Of a stretch of DNA of 64,000 nt, positions 24,482 through 32,867 are shown one piece after another. The notes beneath the pieces are model-generated. The model saw nothing but the letters and a program-made list of their open reading frames with translations, was not told where the DNA came from and did no database searches. Numbering within the stretch: position 1 is the first letter of the stretch; each line of letters opens with the position of its first letter. Both the position numbers and the translations under genes were made by a program. The DNA lies in assembly GCA_963739045.1 (NCBI GenBank), contig CAVTYY010000004.1:372001-436000 (forward strand). The letters run 5' to 3'. This DNA comes from Halobacillus_B sp963739045. Its GTDB lineage: Bacteria > Bacillota > Bacilli > Bacillales > Halobacillaceae.

Positions 24482-25855
24482 GTGCGGAACTTTAAAATAG
24501 CTGATCATTTATACATCTTTTACTCGATCGTTTTCTTATTAAATGTCGTTCATATATTTTGGGCGGATTCTCTGCTCTATTCCATTATTGGGATCCTGGG
24601 AATCGTTATGGTCGTCATCAACTTTCCAGGAGCAGACCGGGTGTTCAAAATATTGGGTTTTATTTTGCTTGCTTTTGGTACTTTTTTCTTTCTTTCCAGT
24701 GACGTGAAAGTAACCGAGGTTCCGGCATTCTTTTCCGGGAATGTGGGCTTGCTCTTCTTAATTTCCATGCTGCCGTGGATGAATAGTGTGGTCAAAGCAG
24801 GCAGATACAATAAGCTGCTGCAGGCATTACTTGGAGGAAACGTAAAAGGGATGGGCTCGTTGTATGTCCGTAGTGAAGTGACGATGGTTTCCCTTGCCGC
24901 GTTTTTAAATCTATCCTCGGCAGCCATTTCTCAGGATTTACTAAGAAATCAATTAAAGGGTGTGAAATCAAAAGTAAGGAAAAGCTTCATCGCGATGTCA
25001 ACGCTTCGCGGATATTCGCTGGCTTTACTGTGGAGTCCTCTTGAAATCCTACTCGCCACGTCGATCTTTATTACCGGGGCAAATTATTTACAAGTATTAC
25101 CCTGGATGCTGCTTGTGGCCCTTCTTGGATTTATTTTCGATGCGGGGCTTGGCAAGATGATGTTTCGAAAACATCAAGTACCACAGCAGACAGCTGCTGC
25201 TAAATCTCTTGGAGAAAACAAGAAGAGATTAGTAGAATTTATTGTGGCGCTTGTCTTATTTTTAATTGTGGTGGTCTTTTTGGCTAATGTGGTTCATTTC
25301 GCTTTCTTATTTTCAGTAACGGTGGCGATCTTCCCGTTTGCATTCATCTGGTCCGTGCTCATGAAAAGGAGAAAAAGCTTCTTAAATATAGGGTTTCCAA
25401 CTTGGAAGCAGCAGACGAACCATTTAAATAATTTTATTGTTCTCTTGTTAACATTATCTTTTCTAACGGAAGCTTTAAATGCTTCCCCGTATTTGCAATA
25501 TTTGCAGGATCCGATTGTTGCTTTAAAAGGACATCCCTTATTGATCATGCTGTTTATTCAAGCAGCATTCCTCTGTATGACGGTCCTTGGTGTCCATCCG
25601 TTAGCTACGATGGGAATCTTTGGCGGAGTGAGCCAATTATTAATGGGCGCTCTTCCTTCTGTGACACTGACGATTTTGTTAGCCAGCTGCGCGATTGCTA
25701 CGGTTCCTTCTGCTCCGTATGGACTGATTGTAACCATTACTTCAGTGGGGTTAAGGATGAATCCGTATCAAATTGTCTTGAGAAACCTTCCTTACAGTAT
25801 TATGTGCGGCCTGCTTGGCGTTGCCGTATCCTTATTAACACTCTATTTATATTAA
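24482..25855 (+). CDS. polytopic membrane protein, ion-transporter-like, unknown substrate
   Basis: A 457-residue protein with about eleven to twelve membrane segments. It shows two halves joined by a basic cytoplasmic loop (about 225-250). Motifs such as LFLISMLPWMNSVVKAGRYN near 91-110, and in the second half VLGVHPLATMGIFGGVSQLL and ATVPSAPYGLIVTITSVGLR, recall the ion transporter (IT) superfamily of dicarboxylate/citrate carriers. I cannot name a family with certainty. The GTG at 24482 is chosen because AGGGG lies seven to eight bases upstream. It sits between the iron ABC operon and the siderophore synthesis operon with its own terminator. A link to citrate or siderophore traffic is tempting but not shown by any iron box here. 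Confidence 0.7.
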   Translation: MRNFKIADHLYIFYSIVFLLNVVHIFWADSLLYSIIGILGIVMVVINFPGADRVFKILGFILLAFGTFFFLSSDVKVTEVPAFFSGNVGLLFLISMLPWMNSVVKAGRYNKLLQALLGGNVKGMGSLYVRSEVTMVSLAAFLNLSSAAISQDLLRNQLKGVKSKVRKSFIAMSTLRGYSLALLWSPLEILLATSIFITGANYLQVLPWMLLVALLGFIFDAGLGKMMFRKHQVPQQTAAAKSLGENKKRLVEFIVALVLFLIVVVFLANVVHFAFLFSVTVAIFPFAFIWSVLMKRRKSFLNIGFPTWKQQTNHLNNFIVLLLTLSFLTEALNASPYLQYLQDPIVALKGHPLLIMLFIQAAFLCMTVLGVHPLATMGIFGGVSQLLMGALPSVTLTILLASCAIATVPSAPYGLIVTITSVGLRMNPYQIVLRNLPYSIMCGLLGVAVSLLTLYLY

Positions 25856-25885
25856 TTTCATATTTTCTTTTCTAGATTTCATTGA

Positions 25886-25917
25886 AAGAGGCTGCATGCC
25901 AATGCAGCCTCTTTTTT
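25886..25917 (+). terminator. intrinsic terminator
   Basis: AAGAGGCTGCAT (25886-25897) and ATGCAGCCTCTT (25902-25913) form a perfect 12-bp stem with a 4-base loop, ending in a T-run to 25917. Confidence 0.92.
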
Positions 25918-26062
25918 ACGTTCCTGTCCATAGCAGTCTAGGCATTTCCCTGACTAAGGAAAGAACAGAAAATAAATATACGTGATTCAATCATGGAGCT
26001 TCTCCAGTTGTTCATCAAATCGAACAAATGGTTACAAAAACTGCCGGAGACTTTCGGCTTAA

Positions 26063-26144
26063 TTTAAAAATTGCTAAAGTAATTTCACTTTTACTCTTTA
26101 ATCTATCAAAAGCTGATAAGTCAATGATTTTAGCAATTTTTAAA
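26063..26144. repeat. perfect 16-bp inverted repeat upstream of the siderophore operon
   Basis: TTTAAAAATTGCTAAA (26063-26078) recurs as its exact reverse complement at 26129-26144, separated by 50 bases. The region (25918-26200) holds no convincing gene. A 58-residue frame at 26028-26204 runs through it but has no ribosome site and overlaps the promoter. The function is unknown; it could be a large stem upstream of the promoter or a remnant of an inserted element. Confidence 0.6.
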
Positions 26145-26178
26145 GATGACCCAAAGGAACTAAAAATAATCCCATCAT

Positions 26179-26193
26179 TGATAACCATTTTCA
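26179..26193. promoter_or_regulatory. upstream Fur box (imperfect) of the siderophore operon
   Basis: TGATAACCATTTTCA matches the Fur consensus with two mismatches. It lies 14 bases before the perfect box at 26208-26222, giving tandem sites. Confidence 0.65.
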
Positions 26194-26200
26194 ATTACTA

Positions 26201-26230
26201 TTGACATTGATAATCATTATCAATTAACAT
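26201..26230 (+). promoter_or_regulatory. Fur-controlled promoter of the siderophore operon
   Basis: A consensus -35 TTGACA (26201-26206) is followed 18 bases later by TAACAT (26225-26230). A perfect 15-bp Fur box TGATAATCATTATCA (26208-26222) fills the spacer, so bound Fur would block RNA polymerase. It lies about 40 bases before the start of the first biosynthetic gene. Confidence 0.88.
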
Positions 26231-26268
26231 AACGTTGAAAGAAAAACAGTTAGTAAGGAGAGAGAAAA

Positions 26269-27618
26269 TTGATCAATTCCATAAACCTGAAAAATAAAGA
26301 TTTACTAGAACAGCAAGAAAAAAGAGAATCAAATGCTCGATCTTATCCTAGGAGGATTCCATTAGCTATTAAGGAAGCGGAAGGCATGTACATCACAGAT
26401 GTGGAAGGGCGAAAATATCTAGACTGTCTGGCAGGGGCTGGCACACTGGCATTAGGCCATAATCATCCCGTTGTGGTTGAGGCAATGGAAAAAGTCATTA
26501 AAGACCGGTTGCCGCTGCATACTTTGGATATCACTACACCGGTTAAAGAGAACTTTGTAGATGAACTGTTTGCGAGTTTACCAGATCAATTTCGTGATCG
26601 TGCGAAAATCCAGTTTTGCGGTCCTACTGGAGGAGATGCTATAGAAGCCGCTTTAAAATTAGTTAAGACAGCGACAGGAAGACAAAGTATTCTCACCTTT
26701 CAAGGCGGTTATCATGGATCCACTCATGGCACGATGGCCATCAGCGGCAATTTAAGCCCGAAACAACATGTCCAGGGACTTATTCCGGATACTCATTTCT
26801 TACCTTATCCCTATACATACCGCTGCCCTTTTGGCAGAAAGGGAGAGGATGGTCATCAGCTCAGCAGTGCGTATATTGAACATTTGCTTGATGATCCTGA
26901 GAGTGGAATCCTACCGCCTGCAGCAGTGATATGTGAGACCGTTCAAGGCGAAGGGGGTTCGATTCCTGCTCCTATTGAATGGCTTCAAGAAATAAGGAGA
27001 ATAACGAAAGAACGCGGAATTCCATTGATTATTGATGAAGTGCAAACCGGGATTGGCCGAACGGGTAAGATGTTCTCATTTGAACATGCAGGAATTGTTC
27101 CGGACGTCTTTGTTTTATCAAAGGCGATTGGAGGAAGTCTTCCGCTCTCTGTAGTCATCTATGATCGATCTATAGAAACGTGGGAGCCAGGTGCTCATAT
27201 AGGAACATTCAGAGGGAACCAAATGGCGATGGCAGCAGGAGCAGCTACTCTTAAGTATGTGAAAGATAACCAGTTGGAAAAGCACGCAGAAGCTATGGGT
27301 AATTATATGCTCGATTCCCTAAAGGAGATTCAAGAAAGTGTCCCCGAACTTGGGGATGTCCGTGGAAGAGGCTTAATGATCGGTGTGGAAATGGTGGATC
27401 CTAACCAACCTCAATCATCAAACGGCAGCTATCCTGCTAACTCCGAATTGGCCAGTCAAATCCAGCGGGAATGCTTTAAGCGCGGCTTGATTCTTGAAGT
27501 GGGAGGAAGACATGGAGCAGTCGTTCGGTTCCTTCCCCCATTAATCATTACGGAAAAGCAAGTGGATGAAGTGATCACTATATTTAGACAAGCGGTTCAA
27601 GCTTCCTTGAGGGTGTAA
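26269..27618 (+). CDS. diaminobutyrate--2-oxoglutarate aminotransferase (RhbA-like)
   Basis: A 449-residue class III PLP-dependent aminotransferase. It is predicted to convert aspartate semialdehyde with glutamate to 2,4-diaminobutyrate, the first step towards 1,3-diaminopropane. PLP-site features are DEVQTGIGRTG and the Schiff-base lysine K285 in VLSKAIGGSLPLS; FCGPTGGDAIEAALKLVKTA is the cofactor phosphate-binding block near 116-135. The start is the TTG at 26269, seven bases after AAGGAGAG. It opens a six-gene operon in the order of rhizobactin rhbABCDEF, three bases before the decarboxylase gene, and is under a perfect Fur box. The assignment is firm from context; as a lone gene other class III aminotransferases would be possible. 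Confidence 0.92.
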   Translation: MINSINLKNKDLLEQQEKRESNARSYPRRIPLAIKEAEGMYITDVEGRKYLDCLAGAGTLALGHNHPVVVEAMEKVIKDRLPLHTLDITTPVKENFVDELFASLPDQFRDRAKIQFCGPTGGDAIEAALKLVKTATGRQSILTFQGGYHGSTHGTMAISGNLSPKQHVQGLIPDTHFLPYPYTYRCPFGRKGEDGHQLSSAYIEHLLDDPESGILPPAAVICETVQGEGGSIPAPIEWLQEIRRITKERGIPLIIDEVQTGIGRTGKMFSFEHAGIVPDVFVLSKAIGGSLPLSVVIYDRSIETWEPGAHIGTFRGNQMAMAAGAATLKYVKDNQLEKHAEAMGNYMLDSLKEIQESVPELGDVRGRGLMIGVEMVDPNQPQSSNGSYPANSELASQIQRECFKRGLILEVGGRHGAVVRFLPPLIITEKQVDEVITIFRQAVQASLRV

Positions 27619-27621
27619 GCC

Positions 27622-29142
27622 ATGATAACTGACTATAAAAAGAACCATCCCAATCTTGAATCACCTATTTATCATCCTTTTTTTCTTCATCAAGGGTATG
27701 AGGGACTCCAGTCATTTAGAGAGCACGTAAATATCGTCCGGGATAAACTGGAGCAAGTTTTCCAACATGCTGACAAGCCATTCGTTGGGAAAACTCCTGA
27801 GGAAATTCAGAAGGAACTCCATTCAATCATGACTTTGTCTAAAGAGACTGAAACGTTAGAACACACACTTGATGAACTATTCGATCCCGTATTATTGAAT
27901 AGTCTTCACATATCTCATGAAAAAAGTTTAGCCCATCTGCATTGTCCTCCTCTTATTTCAGGGGTGGTAACAGAATTAATGATTGGTGCCCTGAATCAAT
28001 CCATGGATTCATGGGATCAAAGTCCAGCAGCCACTTATATGGAGGAGGCCCTTGTCCAGCAATTGGCCAGGCTGATGAACTTGCCCATATCCTCAGATGG
28101 CGTTTTTACAAGTGGCGGAACTCAGTCAAACTATATGGGGATGCTGCTGGCAAGAGATGCCTACTGTCAATCACACTGGCAGCACAATGTACAAAAAGAC
28201 GGGCTTCCTATTCAGTGGAATCGTATGAGAATCCTTTGTTCTGAAGAAGCGCATTTCTCTGTACAGAAATCGGCATCTCAACTGGGAATGGGCGAGAAAT
28301 CTGTGATTCCTATTCCTTGCGACAGTCATCACAGGATGAAGGAGTCAAAAGTGAAAGAAAAATTGAATCAGCTTAAAGAAGAACAGCTGCTTCCTATCGC
28401 TATAGTTGCTACCTGTGGGACGACTGATTTTGGAAGTATCGATCCACTTGAAGAATTAGCTGAAATTGCTGAGGAACATAACCTCTGGCTGCACGTGGAT
28501 GCAGCCTATGGAGGCGGACTGATATTCAGCCATTCCTATGATCAGAAAATTGCTGGTCTTCACTTGGCCGACTCGATTACGCTGGATTTTCATAAGTTAT
28601 GTTACCAGCCGATCAGCTGTGGATTATTTCTTCTCAAAGACCGGGAAAATTTCCGCTATCTTTCCCATCATGCGGATTATTTAAATCCAGAGGAGGATGA
28701 CCAGGAGGGAATTGTAAACCTTGTGAATAAGTCGGTACAGACCACAAGAAGGTTTGATGCGTTAAAGGTATTTGTAACGCTTAAAACACTGGGAACAAAC
28801 TTATTAGGAAGCATGATGGATGACACGATCGAACTTACTCAATATACAGCAGAATATTTACGAAGAAAAAATAATTTTGTCGTTGAAAATGGTGATCCTG
28901 AACTAAGTACTGTTGTATTTCAATATCGGGCCAATGATTCTATTAATCTGAACGAATTAAATCGATCCATTCAGCAAACCTTGTTCCATCAGGGAGAAGC
29001 GGTTATCTCAAAAACGTCGGTAAGAGGGAAGGTCTATTTAAAATTCACTTTATTAAATCCTCGTACGACAAAGAAGGACATGAGGGAAGTAATCCGGGAA
29101 ATTGAAAGAACCGGAAATGAAATAGTGAACGGAGTGATGTAA
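27622..29142 (+). CDS. L-2,4-diaminobutyrate decarboxylase (RhbB-like)
   Basis: A 506-residue group II PLP-dependent decarboxylase converting 2,4-diaminobutyrate to 1,3-diaminopropane. The family motifs are present: FTSGGTQSNYMGMLLARDAY near 155-174, HVDAAYGGGLIF around 290-301, and the cofactor lysine K325 in TLDFHKLCYQP. The ATG at 27622 is preceded by GAGGG at eight bases. It follows the aminotransferase after three bases and precedes the first synthetase by two, so the first three genes form a compact translational unit. The pairing of this enzyme with the aminotransferase is the hallmark of diaminopropane-based siderophores such as schizokinen and rhizobactin 1021. Confidence 0.93.
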   Translation: MITDYKKNHPNLESPIYHPFFLHQGYEGLQSFREHVNIVRDKLEQVFQHADKPFVGKTPEEIQKELHSIMTLSKETETLEHTLDELFDPVLLNSLHISHEKSLAHLHCPPLISGVVTELMIGALNQSMDSWDQSPAATYMEEALVQQLARLMNLPISSDGVFTSGGTQSNYMGMLLARDAYCQSHWQHNVQKDGLPIQWNRMRILCSEEAHFSVQKSASQLGMGEKSVIPIPCDSHHRMKESKVKEKLNQLKEEQLLPIAIVATCGTTDFGSIDPLEELAEIAEEHNLWLHVDAAYGGGLIFSHSYDQKIAGLHLADSITLDFHKLCYQPISCGLFLLKDRENFRYLSHHADYLNPEEDDQEGIVNLVNKSVQTTRRFDALKVFVTLKTLGTNLLGSMMDDTIELTQYTAEYLRRKNNFVVENGDPELSTVVFQYRANDSINLNELNRSIQQTLFHQGEAVISKTSVRGKVYLKFTLLNPRTTKKDMREVIREIERTGNEIVNGVM

Positions 29143-29144
29143 GC

Positions 29145-30917
29145 GTGAGGAATACGAAGCAAATAGCTGAAGAAGCAACCATTCAAAGCTTTATCAATTG
29201 TTATCTCCGCGAGACTAATAATTACATGGAAACCGAAAGACCCTCTCATTTATTACAAACAGCAGTCCATGAAAAAATTATTTGTATTCCACTGGAAAGG
29301 CAAGAGATTAAGCTGCTGATACCGGTGAAGTACTGGTCTTTAACTGGACGTCATTTACTGGCATTTCCTCTCTATTACCAGTTGGCTGGGCAAGAAGATT
29401 GGCTGTCTATTGATTACGTCACTCTAACTACACTGGTGATAAAAGAGTGGTTAATTGAACAGGGTAAGGAGCTTGCAGAAGATGAACTTATGCATAGAGT
29501 CATTCTAAGCTGTAAAAAGATCCATAAGTATGTGGAACAGCGTATAAGTGACAGAACGGAATTGACGGGAGAGGAATTTACCTTTATTGAGGCAGAGCAG
29601 TCTTTATTATTCGGACATTTGCTTCATCCCACACCCAAAAGTAAACAAGGACTAACAGATCGAGAGGACATCCTTTACTCTCCTGAACATAAAGGTCGTT
29701 TTCAGCTTCACTATTTCAGTGTAGATCCGTCATTAGTAGTCCAGGATTCTGCCCTGTCTCTATCTGCATCTGACCTGATTTTAGAAGATATGAAAGAATC
29801 GGTGGATGCGAAATGGATTGAACAGCTTAGAATAAACCAGCGCATGCTTATTCCAGTTCATCCTTTGCAGGTGCCAATTTTACTGGAAAAACCGAGTGTT
29901 CAGAAACATTTGGCATCTGGGGCGTTACAAGATGTAGGTTCCATAGGGAAATGTTTTACTGCAACCTCTTCCTTTAGAACCGTTTACAGTCCTGAGTCTA
30001 AATTCATGTACAAATTTTCTGTCCCGATTAAAATTACCAATTCACTGCGAGTGAATCAACCGAAGGAACTTGCTAGAGGGGTAGAGGTTTCTAAGTTATT
30101 AAAAACAAATTTGGGAAGTGAATTAAAGCTGGCCTACCCACATTTTCATCTTATTCAAGATCCCGCTTATATGAATCTTCAAATGAAGGAAGAAATTTCG
30201 GGTTTTGAGGTAGTGATTCGAGAAAATCCATTTTATGAAAACAGCGATCAAACCACGTTGATTGCTGCGCTAGTCCATGATTCAGCTTACGACAGTGATT
30301 CTAGAATTCATTCCATAATTAGCGGGATTGCTCAAAGAGAAGAACGCTCATTGGAAGAAGTGAGTTTAGATTGGTTTAACAATTATCTAAATATTTCTCT
30401 GGAACCTATTCTATGGTTGTTTGATAACTATGGGATTGCTTTAGAAGCTCACCAGCAAAATTCAATCATTCAGTTGAAAGATGGTTATCCGGAGAATTTT
30501 TATTACCGAGATAATCAAGGATATTACTTTTGTAAATCGAGAGCAAAAAAATTGGAAGATTTACTGCCGGATTTAAATGAAAAAAGTGACACGATTTGTG
30601 ACGATGAGGTAGCTGAAGAACGGCTTCGCTATTACTTCTTTTATAATCATTTGTTTGGATTGATCAACGGATTTGGTACGAGCCTGCTTATTGAAGAAGA
30701 CAAACTTCTGGATGTAGTAAGAGAAAAGTTGAAATCACATTCCTCGTCCAGACTGCTGACTAGTTTACTCGAAGAGCCCATGCTCCCATGTAAAGCGAAC
30801 CTGTTGACCCGTATGTATGATATGGACGAGCTGACAGGGCCGATGGAATCGCAGTCTATTTACACAAAGGTCGATAATCCGTTGGTGACCAAGGAGAAAT
30901 GCAGCTATGAACTATGA
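29145..30917 (+). CDS. IucA/IucC family siderophore synthetase (RhbC-like)
   Basis: A 590-residue NRPS-independent siderophore synthetase that adenylates a citrate carboxyl and condenses it with a hydroxamate amine. Family features include RMLIPVHPLQVPILLEKPSV near 233-252, the ATP-binding block ATSSFRTVYSPESKFMYKFS (about 271-300 with the following residues), and GIALEAHQQNSIIQLKDG in the C-terminal part. The fold ends with an FhuF-like region. It starts at GTG 29145, two bases after the decarboxylase, and its end overlaps the acetyltransferase gene by 11 bases. Having two different synthetases in the operon fits stepwise attachment of two arms to citrate. Confidence 0.92.
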   Translation: MRNTKQIAEEATIQSFINCYLRETNNYMETERPSHLLQTAVHEKIICIPLERQEIKLLIPVKYWSLTGRHLLAFPLYYQLAGQEDWLSIDYVTLTTLVIKEWLIEQGKELAEDELMHRVILSCKKIHKYVEQRISDRTELTGEEFTFIEAEQSLLFGHLLHPTPKSKQGLTDREDILYSPEHKGRFQLHYFSVDPSLVVQDSALSLSASDLILEDMKESVDAKWIEQLRINQRMLIPVHPLQVPILLEKPSVQKHLASGALQDVGSIGKCFTATSSFRTVYSPESKFMYKFSVPIKITNSLRVNQPKELARGVEVSKLLKTNLGSELKLAYPHFHLIQDPAYMNLQMKEEISGFEVVIRENPFYENSDQTTLIAALVHDSAYDSDSRIHSIISGIAQREERSLEEVSLDWFNNYLNISLEPILWLFDNYGIALEAHQQNSIIQLKDGYPENFYYRDNQGYYFCKSRAKKLEDLLPDLNEKSDTICDDEVAEERLRYYFFYNHLFGLINGFGTSLLIEEDKLLDVVREKLKSHSSSRLLTSLLEEPMLPCKANLLTRMYDMDELTGPMESQSIYTKVDNPLVTKEKCSYEL

Positions 30918-31470
30918 TTTTGAGTGCTATGACAAACATCTGCAGCAAACGATTGCTTTTCGTAAAGTAAAGGATGAGGATCTTGAACAAATTCATAAAT
31001 GGATGAATGAGCAGCATGTTTCTCCCTTTTGGAATTTGAATATACCGCTTGAACCTTTTAAATCGCACTTAGAAAAGGCTTTGGCTGATCACCATCAGTC
31101 ACTGTATTTAGGAATGATAGACGGAAAAGTTATGAGTTATTGGGAATGTTACTGGGTTAAAGGAGATGTGGTAGAGCGCACCTATTCCAACTCCGCTTAT
31201 GATCAAGGTGTGCATTTATTAATAGGTGAGAAAGCGTTTCTTGGAAAGGGTTATTCACTTCCTTTACTTCGCGCCATGGTACGTTTTCAATTTCAAGTCA
31301 TGCAAACAAAGAAAATCATAGCCGAACCTGACGTGCGCAATGAGAAGATGATCCATGTTTTTAATAAGTGCGGGTTTAAGCCTGTTAAACAAATCGATTT
31401 GCCAGACAAACAGGGATTGCTCATGTTTTGTCACCGTCACGATTTTGAAAAGAAAGAGGCTGTTATATGA
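30907..31470 (+). CDS. GNAT N-acetyltransferase of siderophore synthesis (RhbD/IucB-like)
   Basis: A 187-residue acyltransferase of the AlcB/IucB type that acetylates N-hydroxy-diaminopropane to the hydroxamic acid using acetyl-CoA. Typical features: the N-terminal HVSPFWNLNIPLEPFKSHL near 38-56, the conserved DQGVHLLIGEKAFLGKGYS (about 98-116) that forms the acetyl-CoA site, and ADP-type C-terminal segment EPDVRNEKMIHVFNKCGFK. It overlaps the upstream synthetase by 11 bases and the downstream monooxygenase by four, so all three are translationally coupled. The substrate is inferred from the operon; an aerobactin-type hydroxylysine is less likely because diaminopropane-forming enzymes are encoded. 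Confidence 0.9.
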   Translation: MNYDFECYDKHLQQTIAFRKVKDEDLEQIHKWMNEQHVSPFWNLNIPLEPFKSHLEKALADHHQSLYLGMIDGKVMSYWECYWVKGDVVERTYSNSAYDQGVHLLIGEKAFLGKGYSLPLLRAMVRFQFQVMQTKKIIAEPDVRNEKMIHVFNKCGFKPVKQIDLPDKQGLLMFCHRHDFEKKEAVI

Positions 31471-32825
31471 AACCTTCCATTTATTCATCTGGCTACGTTT
31501 ACGATGTCATCGGCATAGGGATTGGACCCTTTAACTTAGGTATGGCTGCTTTATTAGAATCAGTCCCAGAAGTCAATTCATTATTTTTGGAAAAAGAATC
31601 AAACTTTCAGTGGCATCCTAACATGATGATCGAGGGAACGACGCTGCAGGTGCCTTTTTTAGCAGATTTAGTCAGCATGGCGGATGTGAAGAACGAGTAT
31701 AGTTTTTTAAATTATCTCCAGGAACATCATAGACTTTATCAATTTTATTTTTTAGAAAAATTTCACATTCCTAGAAAAGAATATAATCATTACTGCCAAT
31801 GGGTAAGTGAACAGCTGACGTCCTGCCGATTTGGCAGGAACGTAAGCAAAGTCTTTCCTATAGAAAAGGATGGCCAGACTCTTTATCAAGTATCGGCTGA
31901 GAATCCCCAAACGAATGAGATGGAGCAATATTTAACCAAGCATGTGGTGATGGGAATTGGAACGGTGCCGGCAGTTCCTGAACCATTCCGCCAGCATTTG
32001 GGTTCTACGGTGTGCCATACCTCCGATTATCTGGCAAACAAAGAAAAGTGGGACAGCGACCAATCTGTAGTGGTCATTGGCTCTGGGCAGAGCGCGGCAG
32101 AAGTATTCCTCGATGTGGCTAAAACGCAAAAGGAAGGAGAAGGAAATTTACAGTGGTATACCCGTTCTAAAGGTTTCTTCCCAATGGAGTATTCGAAGCT
32201 TGGGCTTGAATATTTCTCGCCCGATTATACAGATTTTTTCTATCAGTTGACTCCATCCAAAAAGGATCAGTTAATCCAGGACCAAGACCTTCTTTATAAG
32301 GGAATCAGTGCAGAAACCATTGGTCAAATTTATGATCATTTATATGAGCAGTCGATAGGGAACGTTTCCCCAAATATTCAGCTGCAAGCAATGACGGAAA
32401 TCACCAGTATAAATAAAACGGACACAGGCTGGAGATTAGGTGGTTTGCACTCAATTAAAGAAGAGAAGGTCGCAGCAGATGCAGATATCGTGGTTCTGGG
32501 TACCGGTTACCGGCCCGCCCTTCCCGATTTTCTCAACGAACTAGAAGAGTGGATACCTAAAGATGAACACGAGCGGTACTTCATTAAGAAAGACTACCGT
32601 TTAGAGAATCAAATCCATGCGGAAGGTGAAATCTTTATACAAAACGGAGAGCTTCATACTCACGGAGTAGGAGCCCCTGATTTGGGGCTTGGAGCTTATA
32701 GAAATGCAGTGATTATTAATCAAATTGCAGGCAGAGAAGTGTACCCGGTTCAATTAAAGAATGTCTTTCAAACTTTCGGAGTAAATAAGGCAAACAAACA
32801 TTCTTCGGTCACTTCTTATTCATAA
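31467..32825 (+). CDS. FAD-dependent N-hydroxylating monooxygenase (RhbE/IucD-like)
   Basis: A 452-residue N-hydroxylating monooxygenase that uses FAD, NADPH and O2 to hydroxylate the terminal amine of 1,3-diaminopropane. The FAD-binding motif is GIGIGPFNLGMAALLE near 16-31; the NADPH motif is VVIGSGQSAAEVFLDV near 200-215; the late LGTGYRPALPDFL matches the ATGY-type block that closes the active site. Length is typical of lysine/ornithine hydroxylases. The ATG overlaps the acetyltransferase stop (ATGA). Substrate choice (diaminopropane rather than lysine or ornithine) is deduced from the transaminase-decarboxylase pair in the operon. Confidence 0.92.
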   Translation: MKPSIYSSGYVYDVIGIGIGPFNLGMAALLESVPEVNSLFLEKESNFQWHPNMMIEGTTLQVPFLADLVSMADVKNEYSFLNYLQEHHRLYQFYFLEKFHIPRKEYNHYCQWVSEQLTSCRFGRNVSKVFPIEKDGQTLYQVSAENPQTNEMEQYLTKHVVMGIGTVPAVPEPFRQHLGSTVCHTSDYLANKEKWDSDQSVVVIGSGQSAAEVFLDVAKTQKEGEGNLQWYTRSKGFFPMEYSKLGLEYFSPDYTDFFYQLTPSKKDQLIQDQDLLYKGISAETIGQIYDHLYEQSIGNVSPNIQLQAMTEITSINKTDTGWRLGGLHSIKEEKVAADADIVVLGTGYRPALPDFLNELEEWIPKDEHERYFIKKDYRLENQIHAEGEIFIQNGELHTHGVGAPDLGLGAYRNAVIINQIAGREVYPVQLKNVFQTFGVNKANKHSSVTSYS

Positions 32826-32867
32826 AACGGTACACTCAATTATTTTTATTAGGAAAGCAGGGATATA

